Positions 16,640 to 25,534 are shown, counted from the stretch's first letter. The stretch: 64,000 bases of DNA from Sinimarinibacterium sp. NLF-5-8 (GCF_010092425.1 NZ_CP048030.1:992001-1056000); one strand, 5' to 3'. Program-made: numbers and translations. Notes: generated by a model from the letters alone, not told the origin.

Positions 16640-18469
16640 ATGCAAACCGTCTCGCCGTCTGCGCCCGTGCGCCCGATTCAGTTATTCGTTGACGCCACCG
16701 ACACCACGCACAACACCTTTGACGTGCGCATGCTGCTGCCCGTTGGCAGTGGCGCCCTCACCCTGCACTATCCACGCTGGCTGCCCGGCCACCATTCCCC
16801 ATACGGGCCGGTCAACACGTTGGCGGGGCTGAACATCAGCGCCAATGGCCAGCCACTGCAATGGACGCGCGATCCTCTTGATGTTTTCCGCTTTCAAATC
16901 GAGGTGCCGCAAGGCGTTGAGACTCTGGAGCTGCGTTATCAAAGCCTGACGCCGCTGCAACCCCGTCATGGTCGCGTCACCATCACCCCGGCCATCATCA
17001 ATCTGCAATGGAATCTGGTCACGCTCTATCCGGCGGGGGTGCCCTGTGAACAACTGCCGATTGATGTTGCCATCAAACTCCCCGACCACTGGCAGGCCGC
17101 CACTGCACTGACGCCAACCGCGCGCGCAAACGGCTGGCAGCATTACGCCACCACCGATGTCGATACCCTGATCGACTCACCGGTATTTGCCGGGCTGCAT
17201 TTCAAGCGCGTGCTTCTCAACAACGACAACGGCATCCCGGTTCATCTCAACATCGTTGCTGACGACGCCAAGTTTTTGCAGGCTGACGAGGCTCACATCA
17301 ACGCACACCAGCGCATGGTCGAACAAGCCTACGCCCTGTTCCGCAGCCAGCACTATCCGCGTTACGAGTTTTTACTGTCTTTGAGCCAACAGCTCGGCGG
17401 CATTGGTCTGGAGCATCATGCGTCCAGCGAAAATGGGGTCGATTGCGACTATTTCACCGATTGGGACAACACCGCCTGGCATCGCGATCTGCTGCCGCAT
17501 GAATTTGTTCACTCCTGGAACGGCAAATTCCGCCGCCCTGCAGGGCAGTGCGTGCCCGATTTCAACACGCCACTGGATGACCGCCTGCTCTGGGTCTACG
17601 AAGGCCAGACCCAATACTGGGGACAGGTTCTGGCTGCGCGCAGTGGCCTGTGGAGCGCCGAATACGCGCGCGGCAGCCTTGCCGCCGTTGCTGCCACCTT
17701 TGAATACAAACGTGCAGGCCGTCATTGGCGCGCGCTCGAAGACACCACCCTGCAACCGATCGTCACCGACCGCAAACCGTTGACCTATGTCTCCTATCAG
17801 CGCACCGAGGACTACTATCAGGAAGGTCAATTACTGTGGCTGGACGCAGACACCCGCATCCGCGAACTGACCGACGGACAAAAATCCCTGGACGACTTCG
17901 CAGCAGCCTTTTTTGGAGTTGAAAACGGGCGGATGCAACGCCTTGGCTACACCCTTGAAGACGTGGTGGATACGCTTGAAAGCATTGCCCCGTTCGAATG
18001 GGCAACCTGGCTGCACACCCGCGTGCAAACACGCCAGCCACACGCACCGCTGGACGGCCTCGCGCGCGCGGGCTGGTCGCTCCAGTTTCAGGAAAAACCC
18101 TCCGGCTTTACCGCAAGCCTGGAAAAAGCCCTCAAATACGCCGATTTCAGTTTTTCACTGGGCTTTCGCGTCAGCCAGGACAACAGCATCGAAGACGTGG
18201 TCTGGGACGGCATCGCTCACCAGGCAGGCATCGCCACCGGCATGAAACTGCTGGCCATCAATGGCCGGGCGTACAAAAAAGAACGCCTTGATGACGCACT
18301 TGTAGATGCCGCAAAAACCCGGCAGCCACTCGAATTGCTGCTTCAGCAAGGAGAATATTTTCACGCCCTCCCTGTGCCCTGCTTCACCGGCCCACGCCAT
18401 CCGCATCTGGTACGAGTGGATGGCACGCCAGACCGGCTGACTCCGATTCTGAGCACAAAAGCGGGGTAA
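16640..18469 (+). CDS. M61 family metallopeptidase (glycyl aminopeptidase-like)
   Basis: The 609-residue protein has the M61 layout. An N-terminal beta domain carries HYPRWLPGHHSPYGPVNTLAG. A gluzincin-type zinc site has HEFVH at residues 287-291 and a third ligand Glu321 in WVYEGQTQYWG. A C-terminal PDZ domain at about 490-590 contains LGFRVSQDNSIEDVVWDG and GMKLLAINGRAYKKE. M61 enzymes cleave N-terminal Gly or Ala peptides. I see no signal peptide from this start, so it is probably cytoplasmic, though many relatives are periplasmic. It is last in the divergent operon, 68 bases after the LolA-like gene. Confidence 0.9.
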   Translation: MQTVSPSAPVRPIQLFVDATDTTHNTFDVRMLLPVGSGALTLHYPRWLPGHHSPYGPVNTLAGLNISANGQPLQWTRDPLDVFRFQIEVPQGVETLELRYQSLTPLQPRHGRVTITPAIINLQWNLVTLYPAGVPCEQLPIDVAIKLPDHWQAATALTPTARANGWQHYATTDVDTLIDSPVFAGLHFKRVLLNNDNGIPVHLNIVADDAKFLQADEAHINAHQRMVEQAYALFRSQHYPRYEFLLSLSQQLGGIGLEHHASSENGVDCDYFTDWDNTAWHRDLLPHEFVHSWNGKFRRPAGQCVPDFNTPLDDRLLWVYEGQTQYWGQVLAARSGLWSAEYARGSLAAVAATFEYKRAGRHWRALEDTTLQPIVTDRKPLTYVSYQRTEDYYQEGQLLWLDADTRIRELTDGQKSLDDFAAAFFGVENGRMQRLGYTLEDVVDTLESIAPFEWATWLHTRVQTRQPHAPLDGLARAGWSLQFQEKPSGFTASLEKALKYADFSFSLGFRVSQDNSIEDVVWDGIAHQAGIATGMKLLAINGRAYKKERLDDALVDAAKTRQPLELLLQQGEYFHALPVPCFTGPRHPHLVRVDGTPDRLTPILSTKAG

Positions 18470-18518
18470 TCTGCGCGCGCGATGGTCCTGCTGCGCCAGT
18501 ACAAAAGCGTTGCCCCCA

Positions 18519-18755
18519 CTAAAGTGATGGTCGCATCAGCAACGAACGCAATTCATCTTCAAACATCTGCTGCCCGCGCAGCGCGTTCAGCCAGCGCCGC
18601 GGGATATGGTCAATGCCCCAGCGAATCCCTGCCAGCCCTCCGGCAACACAAGCCGTGGTATCGGTATCGCGGCCAAAGGTGATCGCCGTTTTCACCACAG
18701 CCTCGTAACTGTCCTGTTGCAGTGCAATACGCGCGCTGTGCAGGCAATCGACAAC
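18519..18755 (-). pseudogene. C-terminal remnant of an ADP-ribosylglycohydrolase (DraG family)
   Basis: Reading the minus strand from 18755 to the TAG at 18519 gives 78 residues that begin abruptly at VVDCLHSARIAL, directly after an in-frame stop. They contain the DraG-family metal-binding signature FGRDTDTTACVAGGLAG, followed by IPRRWLNALRGQQMFEDEL. This is the last quarter of an ADP-ribosylglycohydrolase; the N-terminal part is absent. The break at about 18756 coincides with the edge of the prophage remnant, so insertion or deletion at that element probably destroyed the gene. No start codon with a ribosome-binding site precedes the fragment. Confidence 0.75.
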
Positions 18756-19046
18756 CTAACCGCTGCCAACACAGCTTGAGCGAGGAAACGCCAGAACGTT
18801 TTTTTCCAGCTCGCGGCGCTCATCGCTTGCATCACGATACATGCACCGAGACACATGATCCGGGACGGGGCGGGATGAGGTGGGATTGGGTGGGATCGGT
18901 TTTGATTACAGGCAGTTACGGCTAAATCGAGCAAAAACCGTGAGACACATGGTTTTGTTCACATTAACTGCTGTTTTTTGTGGTGCCGCGGCGTTAATGC
19001 AAATTGAACAAGCATTTGATCACGCCGTAAACCGGCTTTATGGGCA

Positions 19047-19565
19047 TCAGCCTGCGGTGAATCTGTTGAGATCAAGCCAGGCGATGGTGTCGGCTTTAAT
19101 GGCTTGTTTGGCTTCGCTTGAAAGACCCAGAAACGGGCGGGCTGGAATGGTGACTTTGTGGTTGCGCCCGGCTTTGCCGCCGAGTTGATGGATACGGGCA
19201 TAGGGGACGTTGCTGCCGATCTGGGCAAAATCGCGCCCCCATGTGCGTGCTGTTTGTGCGGTGACAGACGCCGCCAGCGTGCCGGTCACTCGCAGCTTTT
19301 GCCACTCCAAGAAATCACGCACCTGAAGTTTTTGCCCGGGCGCGTGGCCGCGTTTGGCGCGGGCGGCTTTGGTGAACCGGGACAAGTCCACCCACGGCAC
19401 GTTGTCAGGTGAGCGCTGGCGTGCAAAGGAATCCTCGGCGGCGTCGGCCATGTGGCCGGTGATGCGGCGCATCAGCTCGGTCATGTCGGTACTGCGCCGA
19501 TTCAGCTCGGCAAAAGCGGCCTGGGTTTCGGCGTCGTCAAGGGTGATTTTGATGGTGTCGGTCAT
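19047..19565 (-). CDS. phage virion morphogenesis protein (Mu gpG-like)
   Basis: This 172-residue protein matches the phage virion morphogenesis family (Mu gpG/tail completion type). It has an N-terminal DTIKITLDDAETQAAFAEL, a helical middle with MRRITGHMADAAEDSF, a conserved RSPDNVPWVDLS region, and a C-terminal AQIGSNVPYARIHQLGGKAG with IPARPFLGLS. In Mu it follows gene F, as here. The protein appears full length with an ATG at 19565, but with the rest of the phage missing it is probably not functional. Confidence 0.82.
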   Translation of the reverse strand: MTDTIKITLDDAETQAAFAELNRRSTDMTELMRRITGHMADAAEDSFARQRSPDNVPWVDLSRFTKAARAKRGHAPGQKLQVRDFLEWQKLRVTGTLAASVTAQTARTWGRDFAQIGSNVPYARIHQLGGKAGRNHKVTIPARPFLGLSSEAKQAIKADTIAWLDLNRFTAG

Positions 19566-19675
19566 GGTATGCTCACATTAAGGCTTCGGTGTGCCGTGAA
19601 TCTCCCTACGGCTGGACGCTCTTTTAAGGGCGGATCGAAGGCGGAAAGCGGGGAGCCCGCCCTCCGAAGCCCCCT

Positions 19676-20791
19676 TCACCGCAGAACTTCCAGTTTTGTG
19701 CGTAAGCGAGCAAGCTCGTAATTACTACTCTTACGAAACGAATCCAAATAAAGCTCATCGGCACCTGTTGCTTGGTTTTTTGTTGGTTTCAAGACAGCCA
19801 CATAAACGCCGTTGCCCTCCCCGTAGAAAAGGTAAACCTCGGTACCCGTGGGTTTATAGTTCTTTAGAACGGTTATAGCTGTTTCAATGGTTGGCTGGAC
19901 TCGCCAATAGGTGTCTACCTTAAAGCCTTGTTTTGATCGGCTCACCGCCTGCTTTGCCAGCGTCCAGTCACTCAGGCGTGCGACCTGCGTTTGCGTTCCC
20001 AGCAGTTGGCGGTCAGCGGCACTGAGGATGGCGACCGGCCAAAAGCTGGCGGGAACCGCCTCGTGCTTGAGCATTTCACGGATCGCGTCGTCAGCAATGC
20101 CAGGGGTTTCGGCGCGGATTTGTGCAACGCGCACCTCCCATTTGTTCCAAGCTCGCGCAAACGCAGGCCCGGTGAGCATCCCCTCCACATATTGCCGTGC
20201 CAGGTCGTAATCGTATCGTTCCAGATCGGGCTGAAAGGCGGCGCGGCCGGGGTTGTAGTTCCAGCCCGGTGAGGGCGTCATGGTGCGGCCATCGGGCGCG
20301 GTGTATTGCCATGCTGGGCGCTGGATGATCTCGCCGGTGCGTTTGTCGATGGCAACTTCCTGCATCACCTGCTTGAGGCGCCCTTTGGACGATTCCACCG
20401 TCAGGCCGCGCGCTTTGATCTGCGCCTCGGTCAATGCGCGCACGCGGCAGCGGCAGTTGAAGGAATTGCTGGGGTAGATGGTGTCCCAGATCGGATCGTC
20501 AAACCGAAACACCCGGCCATGCAGCACCGCGTGCTGGGGGCGGGTTTTGGCGTCCATGACGGCGATATACATCCAATACGGACGGCTATCGGCATTCTCA
20601 TACTGCTGTTTGTAGCGCGCGGCGTTGTAGGCGCTCATCACATTGGTGCGATAGATGGTTTTGAGCCGCCACGGGCTGCCTTCCTGCACTACCTCGGCCT
20701 TGCCTGCGGAATCCACAAACACCTTTTTGCCCCACCAGCCCATGCGCTGAAGTTCTGGCGTAAGTTGTTTGATGAACTCGCGTTCCGTCAT
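19676..20791 (-). CDS. Mu gpF/SPP1 gp7-like head morphogenesis protein, 5'-truncated, with extra C-terminal module
   Basis: The 371-residue reading frame starts inside the usual protein: upstream of the Met the frame still reads LRPLAEG, a family segment, and then hits a stop after about 15 codons, so the N-terminal domain is lost. Residues 1-130 carry the phage Mu F minor head domain (FIKQLTPELQRMGWWGKK, YRTNVMSAYNAARY, SFNCRCRVRALTEAQI). Residues from about 275 form a separate module (FKVDTYWRVQPTIETAI, VYLFYGEGNGVYVAVLK, DSFRKSSNYELARL) resembling the nuclease-like tails (PBECR type) found on some Mu F proteins. DNA coding for this tail is visibly richer in A and T. The product is probably non-functional. 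Confidence 0.75.
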   Translation of the reverse strand: MTEREFIKQLTPELQRMGWWGKKVFVDSAGKAEVVQEGSPWRLKTIYRTNVMSAYNAARYKQQYENADSRPYWMYIAVMDAKTRPQHAVLHGRVFRFDDPIWDTIYPSNSFNCRCRVRALTEAQIKARGLTVESSKGRLKQVMQEVAIDKRTGEIIQRPAWQYTAPDGRTMTPSPGWNYNPGRAAFQPDLERYDYDLARQYVEGMLTGPAFARAWNKWEVRVAQIRAETPGIADDAIREMLKHEAVPASFWPVAILSAADRQLLGTQTQVARLSDWTLAKQAVSRSKQGFKVDTYWRVQPTIETAITVLKNYKPTGTEVYLFYGEGNGVYVAVLKPTKNQATGADELYLDSFRKSSNYELARLRTKLEVLR

Positions 20792-20881
20792 GCCCTCGGC
20801 CAGCGGACGCAGCGGCGGGCTTACTCGCCGTTTTTTTCAATCGCGTCAGCGCATTGAAGCAGGCTCATTCTGAAGCCGTCA

Positions 20882-20902
20882 GAAAAAGCCGCTGCCGCAG
20901 GC
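20882..20902 (-). terminator. weak terminator candidate after the efflux operon
   Basis: On the minus strand GCCTGCGGCAGCGGC can fold into a five-pair stem with a one-base bulge, followed directly by TTTTT. It overlaps the last base of the OprM-like stop codon. Short stem, so only tentative. Confidence 0.4.
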
Positions 20903-22272
20903 TAGTCTTCTTGTGCCCAGCCGCCCCCCAGCGCCTTGACCAAGCCGGCACTGGCGCTGAGCTGTTGAAGCTGCGCCTGCACCCGTGCATCTTCGCTGCT
21001 GAGCTGGGTGCGCTGACTGTCGAGCAAGGTCAGTGAGTCGATCGCACCCGCATCAAACCGAACCCGCGCCAGCTTGTAGGCAATCCGTGCCTGTTCGGCG
21101 GTCTGCTCGGCAAATTGCAGCCGCTGGCGGCTGCTGCTGATCGCGGCAAGGCTGTCTTCGGTTTCGCGCAGGCCGTTGAGCACGGCTTGTGCATATTGCG
21201 CGGCAAGCTCGGCTTGGGTCGCTTGAGCCAGCCTGACCTGCGCAGTGATGCGGCCACCATTGAAAAGCGTTTGTCCCAGTGATGCAGCCAGTGATGTGAC
21301 AACGCTGGTGCCACTGGCAAAAAGCTGGCCGACCGCCGCAGAGGCGCTCAGATTCAGGCTTGGCAGCCATGCTGCGCGGGCGATGCCGATATCGGCGTTG
21401 GCGGCCATCAATCCGGCTTCGGCGATCCGCAAATCGGGGCGACGCTCCAGCAGGCGCGCAGGTTGCTCCGCAGCGATGTTGGGCAATGACAAGTCGGCCA
21501 ATGTGTGGCCTTTGATCTGTAGCGCCTGCGGCGGCAGTGCCAGCAAAACCGCCAGCGCATGACGGGTCTCGGTGAGGCTTTGTTCAAGACCGGGAATCTG
21601 CGTCTGGATGCCAAGTAAAACGGTGCGCTGCTGTGCCACATCCAGTGCGGTGGCCGCACCGTTATCAAAGCGAACCTGTACCAGTTCCAGCAACGCTTGC
21701 GCCGCCTCCAGGTTGCGCTGGGTCAGGCGCAGCCGATCCTGCAGGGCGAGATGTTGCAGATAAGTGGTCACCACGTCGGTTTGCAGAACCAGCTCAACAC
21801 TGCGGCGATTGAACTCGGCGGCGTCCATCCGCGCGCGCGCGGCAGTGCTGGCGTTACGGTTTTTGCCCCATAAGTCGATTTCATAACTGGCCGCCACACC
21901 CATCCGGGTCTCGTGGCTGCTGCTGTCGGCACCGCTGCGATGCTGGTGATCGCTGCTGGTGCTGGCGGTCAACCCCAGATTGGGAAACAGCGCTGCGCGC
22001 GCAACGGTCAGTGAGGCGCGCGCCTGGTCGATGCGGCTGATGGCTGCGGCCACGCTGTAGTTATGCGCCAGCGCGCGCGCCATCAATTCGTCGAGTTCGC
22101 TGCTGCCGTAGTGTTGCCACCAGCGCTCCAGGGCCTGCGCGCGCGCGCTGTCCAGATGGGTTTCCCATTGCAAGGGCAAGGCCATGGCGGGGGGGTGGTA
22201 ACGGGGCGCAACACTGCATGCACTGAGCGCCAGTGCAGCAGTTATCAGTGGAATCAGTCGCAGGGCGTGCAT
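20902..22272 (-). CDS. NodT/OprM-family outer-membrane efflux lipoprotein
   Basis: The 456-residue protein has a lipobox signal (LALSAC, Cys19), then two repeated outer-membrane efflux (TolC/OprM) domains: PLQWETHLDSARAQALERWW, the coiled helices with SYEIDLWGKNR, AAEFNRRSVELVLQTDVV, LERRPDLRIAEAGLMAANADIGIARAAWLPSLNLSAS and LRETEDSLAAI. It forms the trimeric outer-membrane duct for a tripartite pump. It lies 9 bases after macB, so it is the dedicated exit duct of this MacAB system, unlike E. coli, where MacAB borrows TolC. Full length for the family. Confidence 0.92.
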   Translation of the reverse strand: MHALRLIPLITAALALSACSVAPRYHPPAMALPLQWETHLDSARAQALERWWQHYGSSELDELMARALAHNYSVAAAISRIDQARASLTVARAALFPNLGLTASTSSDHQHRSGADSSSHETRMGVAASYEIDLWGKNRNASTAARARMDAAEFNRRSVELVLQTDVVTTYLQHLALQDRLRLTQRNLEAAQALLELVQVRFDNGAATALDVAQQRTVLLGIQTQIPGLEQSLTETRHALAVLLALPPQALQIKGHTLADLSLPNIAAEQPARLLERRPDLRIAEAGLMAANADIGIARAAWLPSLNLSASAAVGQLFASGTSVVTSLAASLGQTLFNGGRITAQVRLAQATQAELAAQYAQAVLNGLRETEDSLAAISSSRQRLQFAEQTAEQARIAYKLARVRFDAGAIDSLTLLDSQRTQLSSEDARVQAQLQQLSASAGLVKALGGGWAQED

Positions 22273-22281
22273 GAGTTGTCC

Positions 22282-24225
22282 TTATTCAGAAGCCAGTGCC
22301 ACAACCGGGTCGAGCTGCGCGGCCTTGCGTGCGGGCAAAAAGCCAAACAGGACGCCGGTAAAAAACGCCGAGCCAAATGCCAGCAGCGGTGGCGCTGCGG
22401 TGAACACCACGCTGACCCCGGCCATTTGCACGGCCAATGCAATCACAAAGCCGAGTCCCACGCCGATCAGGCCGCCAATACCGCAGACCACCATGGCCTC
22501 GGTATTGAATTGCAACAGGATGTTGCTGCTGCGCGCGCCGGTGGCCATACGCAGGCCAATCTCACGGGTTCGTTCGGTGACGTTGACCAGCATGATGTTC
22601 ATCACCCCAATCCCGCCGACCAGCAGCGAAATCGCGGCAATCGAGCCAAGCAGGATGGTCAGGGTGTTCTGCGTGGAGGCCACGGTTTCCATCAACGAGG
22701 CGGTATTGCGAACCTGGAAATCTTCGGTGCCATGCCGTTGCAGCAGCAGTTGTCGCACCGTTTCCTGCACGCTGTCGGAAACGTCGGCAGAAGCAATCTT
22801 GACGTTGATCGAGCTGACAAAACTGCGCCCAAACAGACGCACCAGGCCGGTGGACATGGGCACCAGTGCCACATCGTCCATGTCCTGCCCCCACGGTGAG
22901 GCGCCCTTGGAAGCCAGCAGGCCAATCACTTCAAACGGGGTATTGCCCACCAGCAGGTACTTGCCGATCGGATCGGTTTGGCCAAACACGTTTTCGGCTG
23001 CGGTTTTGCCCAGCACCACCACGGCGGCATAGCCATCCACATCGTCCTGATTGAAAAACGTCCCGCGCGCCATCGGCCAATCCTGGGCTTGCGGAAAGGT
23101 TTCCCACACGCCGGAGACGCTGCTGCGATAGTCCATACCGCCGTAGCGCAGCGTCGCCTGCCCTCGCCGCTCGGGGGAGACGTACAGCACCCCCGGAACG
23201 TCCTTGAGGGCTTCGGCATCGTCGAGCGTCATCGTCATCAGATCGCCGCTGGGTCGCTGTCCCGGCGAGCCGGGGCGCACCAGCAGCAGATTGCTGCCCA
23301 TCGCCTCGATGCTTTGCAGCACGTCCTGTTTGCTGCCATTGCCAATGGCCAGCATCGTCACCACTGCGGCGACGCCGATGATCACGCCAAGCAGCGTCAG
23401 CGCGCTGCGAAACAGGTTGGTTCGCAGTGAGTTCAGCGCCATCTTGATGGCTTCGAGCAAATCCGGCAGCCAATGCGGATGCTGCCCGCCGGGGCTGATA
23501 TGTGCCGGCGTGGCCTGCTCCGGCGCCGGTCGCCCGCTGTCCTCGATGATGCGGCCATCTCTGAACTGCACGCGGCGCTGGGCGTGGGCGGCAACGCCTG
23601 CATCATGGGTGATCAAAATGATCGTGCGCCCCTGCGCATGCAGATCCTTGAGCAGGGCCAGCACCTCGGCACCGCTGTGACTGTCGAGCGCGCCGGTCGG
23701 CTCGTCGGCCAGAATGACCTCGGCGCCATTGACCAGCGCGCGCGCGATGGACACCCGCTGCTGCTGTCCACCCGAGAGCTGATTAGGTCGGTGATGGGTG
23801 CGATCCCCCAGTCCCAGCCGTTGCAACAATTGCTGCGCGCGCGCGGCGCGTTCACGTTTGCTGTGGCCGGCATAAATGGCCGGCAGCTCGACGTTTTCTG
23901 CGGCACTGATCGACGGCAGCAGGTTGTAGCGCTGAAACACAAACCCAAAGGTGTCACGGCGCAACGAGGCCAGCGCATCGGACGACAAGGCTGCCACATC
24001 AACGCCGCGCACGCGGTAGTGCCCCTGACTGGGGCGATCCAGACAGCCGAGGATGTTCATCAGCGTGGATTTGCCGGAGCCCGACTGGCCCACAATGGCA
24101 ATGAACTCACCGGCTTCGATCCGCAGCGAGACATCATCCAGCGCGCGCACCTGGCTATCGCCGCTTTGATAGATCTTGCTGACGTGATCGAGTTCGATCA
24201 GGGGCGGATTGGCAGGCATGCTCAT
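22282..24225 (-). CDS. macB: MacB-type ABC efflux transporter (ATPase-permease)
   Basis: About 647 residues. The ATPase domain has Walker A GQSGSGKS at about residues 46-53, LSGGQ at 150-154 and Walker B VILADEP near 170-176. A linker leads to a MacB membrane domain: helix at about 275-300 (LTLLGVIIGVAAVVTMLAIGNG), a large periplasmic domain, then three helices with NIMLVNVTERTREIGLRMA and a C-terminal FLPARKAAQLDPVVAL. It couples ATP hydrolysis to export of periplasmic substrates such as macrolides, toxins or lipopeptides through the OprM-like duct. Starts at 24231 (GTG, overlapping the macA stop), 24225 and 24219 (both ATG) are possible. I chose 24225 as the first ATG. Confidence 0.93.
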   Translation of the reverse strand: MSMPANPPLIELDHVSKIYQSGDSQVRALDDVSLRIEAGEFIAIVGQSGSGKSTLMNILGCLDRPSQGHYRVRGVDVAALSSDALASLRRDTFGFVFQRYNLLPSISAAENVELPAIYAGHSKRERAARAQQLLQRLGLGDRTHHRPNQLSGGQQQRVSIARALVNGAEVILADEPTGALDSHSGAEVLALLKDLHAQGRTIILITHDAGVAAHAQRRVQFRDGRIIEDSGRPAPEQATPAHISPGGQHPHWLPDLLEAIKMALNSLRTNLFRSALTLLGVIIGVAAVVTMLAIGNGSKQDVLQSIEAMGSNLLLVRPGSPGQRPSGDLMTMTLDDAEALKDVPGVLYVSPERRGQATLRYGGMDYRSSVSGVWETFPQAQDWPMARGTFFNQDDVDGYAAVVVLGKTAAENVFGQTDPIGKYLLVGNTPFEVIGLLASKGASPWGQDMDDVALVPMSTGLVRLFGRSFVSSINVKIASADVSDSVQETVRQLLLQRHGTEDFQVRNTASLMETVASTQNTLTILLGSIAAISLLVGGIGVMNIMLVNVTERTREIGLRMATGARSSNILLQFNTEAMVVCGIGGLIGVGLGFVIALAVQMAGVSVVFTAAPPLLAFGSAFFTGVLFGFLPARKAAQLDPVVALASE

Positions 24226-24227
24226 GC

Positions 24228-25391
24228 TCACAACCGCGGCATCATGCGGCGCGGCGGATTGGCATTGCCTGCCGCGCGCGCGGCTCCGGCCAGCGGTACG
24301 GGATTGAGTACCACCTCATCACCTTCTTCCAGACCGCTGACGATCTGCGCGGTGGTGCGGGTGGACAGCCCCACTTCAACCGCGCGCGCTTGTGTCCCTT
24401 GCGCAGTCATCACCTGCACCTGATGCTGTTCACCGTTGCGTTGTACGGCGCTCATCGGCAGCACCAGGGCATTGCGCGCCTCGCCAAGCACAAAGAACAC
24501 CTGCACCGTCATCGACGGCAGCAGTTGCATCTGCGGGTTTTCCACGTCGATCAGGGCATTGAACAGCACCACGTCGTTGATCACTTCCGGTGTCGGCTGC
24601 ACCTGCCGCACCGTGCCCCGCCAGCGCTTGCCGGGCATGCCCAGGGTGGTGAAATACGCCGGCATCCCCACCTGAATCTTGTTGACATCGGCCTCGGCCA
24701 CCTTGGCCCACACCGTCATCACATCCAGATTGGCCACCTGCACGATCACCGGCGCCATCTGCGAGGCGTTGACGGTCTGCCCTTCAAGACTGGTTTGCGA
24801 AACCACCACGCCATCCATTGGCGCATAAATCTTGGTGTAACCCAGATTGGCCAGATCACCTTCCAGGGTTGCTTCGGTGGCTTTGATCTGCGCCTTGAGC
24901 GCGGCCACTGCAGCCTGCGTGACCGCCGCGCTGGCGCGCGCCTGATCCACGGCATCCTGGCTCACCGCGCGCTCGGCCAGCATCCGCTGATTGCGCGCGA
25001 GTTGTTGCTGCGCCAGCGTCAGCTCGGCCTGCCGCTGCGTCAATTGCGCGCGCTGGGCATCCAGCGTGGCGCTGGTATTGCGCACCTGTGATTCATACCG
25101 GGTCGGATCAACCTCGGCAATCAGATCGCCCTTGCTGACGCGCTGCCCGACTTCAACATGCACCTTGAGCAGCTGTCCCGAAACCTGGGTGCCAACATCG
25201 ACATATTCCTTGGGCTGCAAGGTGCCTACGGCAGTCACCGTGCGCTCCAGATCGCCACGCTCAACCCGCACCGTGTCCGGCTGCACGACCTTGGCGGGTG
25301 CCATCCGCCATGCCAGCGCCGCCGCTACAGCCATCACCATCAACACCAGCAGCAGCCACCAGCGACGCGGTTTTGCACGTTGAGAATCCAT
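24228..25391 (-). CDS. macA: MacA-type periplasmic adaptor (membrane fusion protein)
   Basis: 387 residues from the ATG at 25391; a GTG one codon earlier is also possible. A basic N-terminus precedes a membrane anchor at about 11-28. The lipoyl half-motif VSGQLLKVHVEVGQRVSKGDLIAEVDP is followed by a long coiled-coil hairpin (Gln/Ala-rich, about 95-165), the second lipoyl half IYAPMDGVVVSQTSLEGQTVN, and beta-barrel and membrane-proximal domains with PSMTVQVFFVLGEARNALVLP. It bridges MacB and the outer-membrane duct and stimulates MacB ATPase. First gene of the efflux operon; an AAGGA lies 12 bases before the ATG. Confidence 0.92.
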   Translation of the reverse strand: MDSQRAKPRRWWLLLVLMVMAVAAALAWRMAPAKVVQPDTVRVERGDLERTVTAVGTLQPKEYVDVGTQVSGQLLKVHVEVGQRVSKGDLIAEVDPTRYESQVRNTSATLDAQRAQLTQRQAELTLAQQQLARNQRMLAERAVSQDAVDQARASAAVTQAAVAALKAQIKATEATLEGDLANLGYTKIYAPMDGVVVSQTSLEGQTVNASQMAPVIVQVANLDVMTVWAKVAEADVNKIQVGMPAYFTTLGMPGKRWRGTVRQVQPTPEVINDVVLFNALIDVENPQMQLLPSMTVQVFFVLGEARNALVLPMSAVQRNGEQHQVQVMTAQGTQARAVEVGLSTRTTAQIVSGLEEGDEVVLNPVPLAGAARAAGNANPPRRMMPRL

Positions 25392-25437
25392 CACGGGGAG
25401 ACATCCTTATCAATGGGGTGCGCAAGCCTAGCGCGCA

Positions 25438-25456
25438 AATGTGGAATGAATGTGAA
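25438..25456. promoter_or_regulatory. 11-bp phased direct repeat upstream of macA
   Basis: AATGTGGA (25438) and AATGTGAA (25449) are directly repeated with an 11-base period, 47-64 bases upstream of the macA start. Such helical phasing is typical of OmpR-family response regulator sites, but the regulator is unknown and no sensor gene is nearby. Confidence 0.35.
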
Positions 25457-25493
25457 ATCGGCGTAAAAGTTTTGCGTGGATAGGAATGCAAAA

Positions 25494-25515
25494 CGCCGCA
25501 GGAGTTCCTGCGGCG
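25494..25515 (-). terminator. rho-independent terminator of the leuCDB-asd unit
   Basis: CGCCGCAGGA pairs perfectly with TCCTGCGGCG across a two-base gap, and the minus strand continues with TTTTGC. It lies 20 bases beyond the asd stop and isolates macA from read-through. Confidence 0.8.
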
Positions 25516-25534
25516 CTTGATCACAACCCGGCAA

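Larger units (their letters stand above)
18756..20860 (-). mobile_element. degraded Mu-like prophage remnant
   Basis: The segment holds two Mu-type head genes in Mu order on the minus strand (gpF-like, then gpG-like), with no transposase, portal, terminase, protease or tail genes. It lies between a beheaded DraG gene and the efflux operon. By eye it contains no GCGCGCGC octamer although those are frequent on both sides. The 291 bases from 18756 to 19046 hold no gene I can support, only imperfect GGTGGGAT repeats near 18876-18898. Exact ends and target duplications are not visible, so boundaries are approximate. Confidence 0.7.

Noticed and set aside
18692-18934. 80-codon minus-strand frame at the prophage edge
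   Set aside because: It crosses the DraG junction in the wrong frame, has no ribosome-binding site and matches nothing I recognise.
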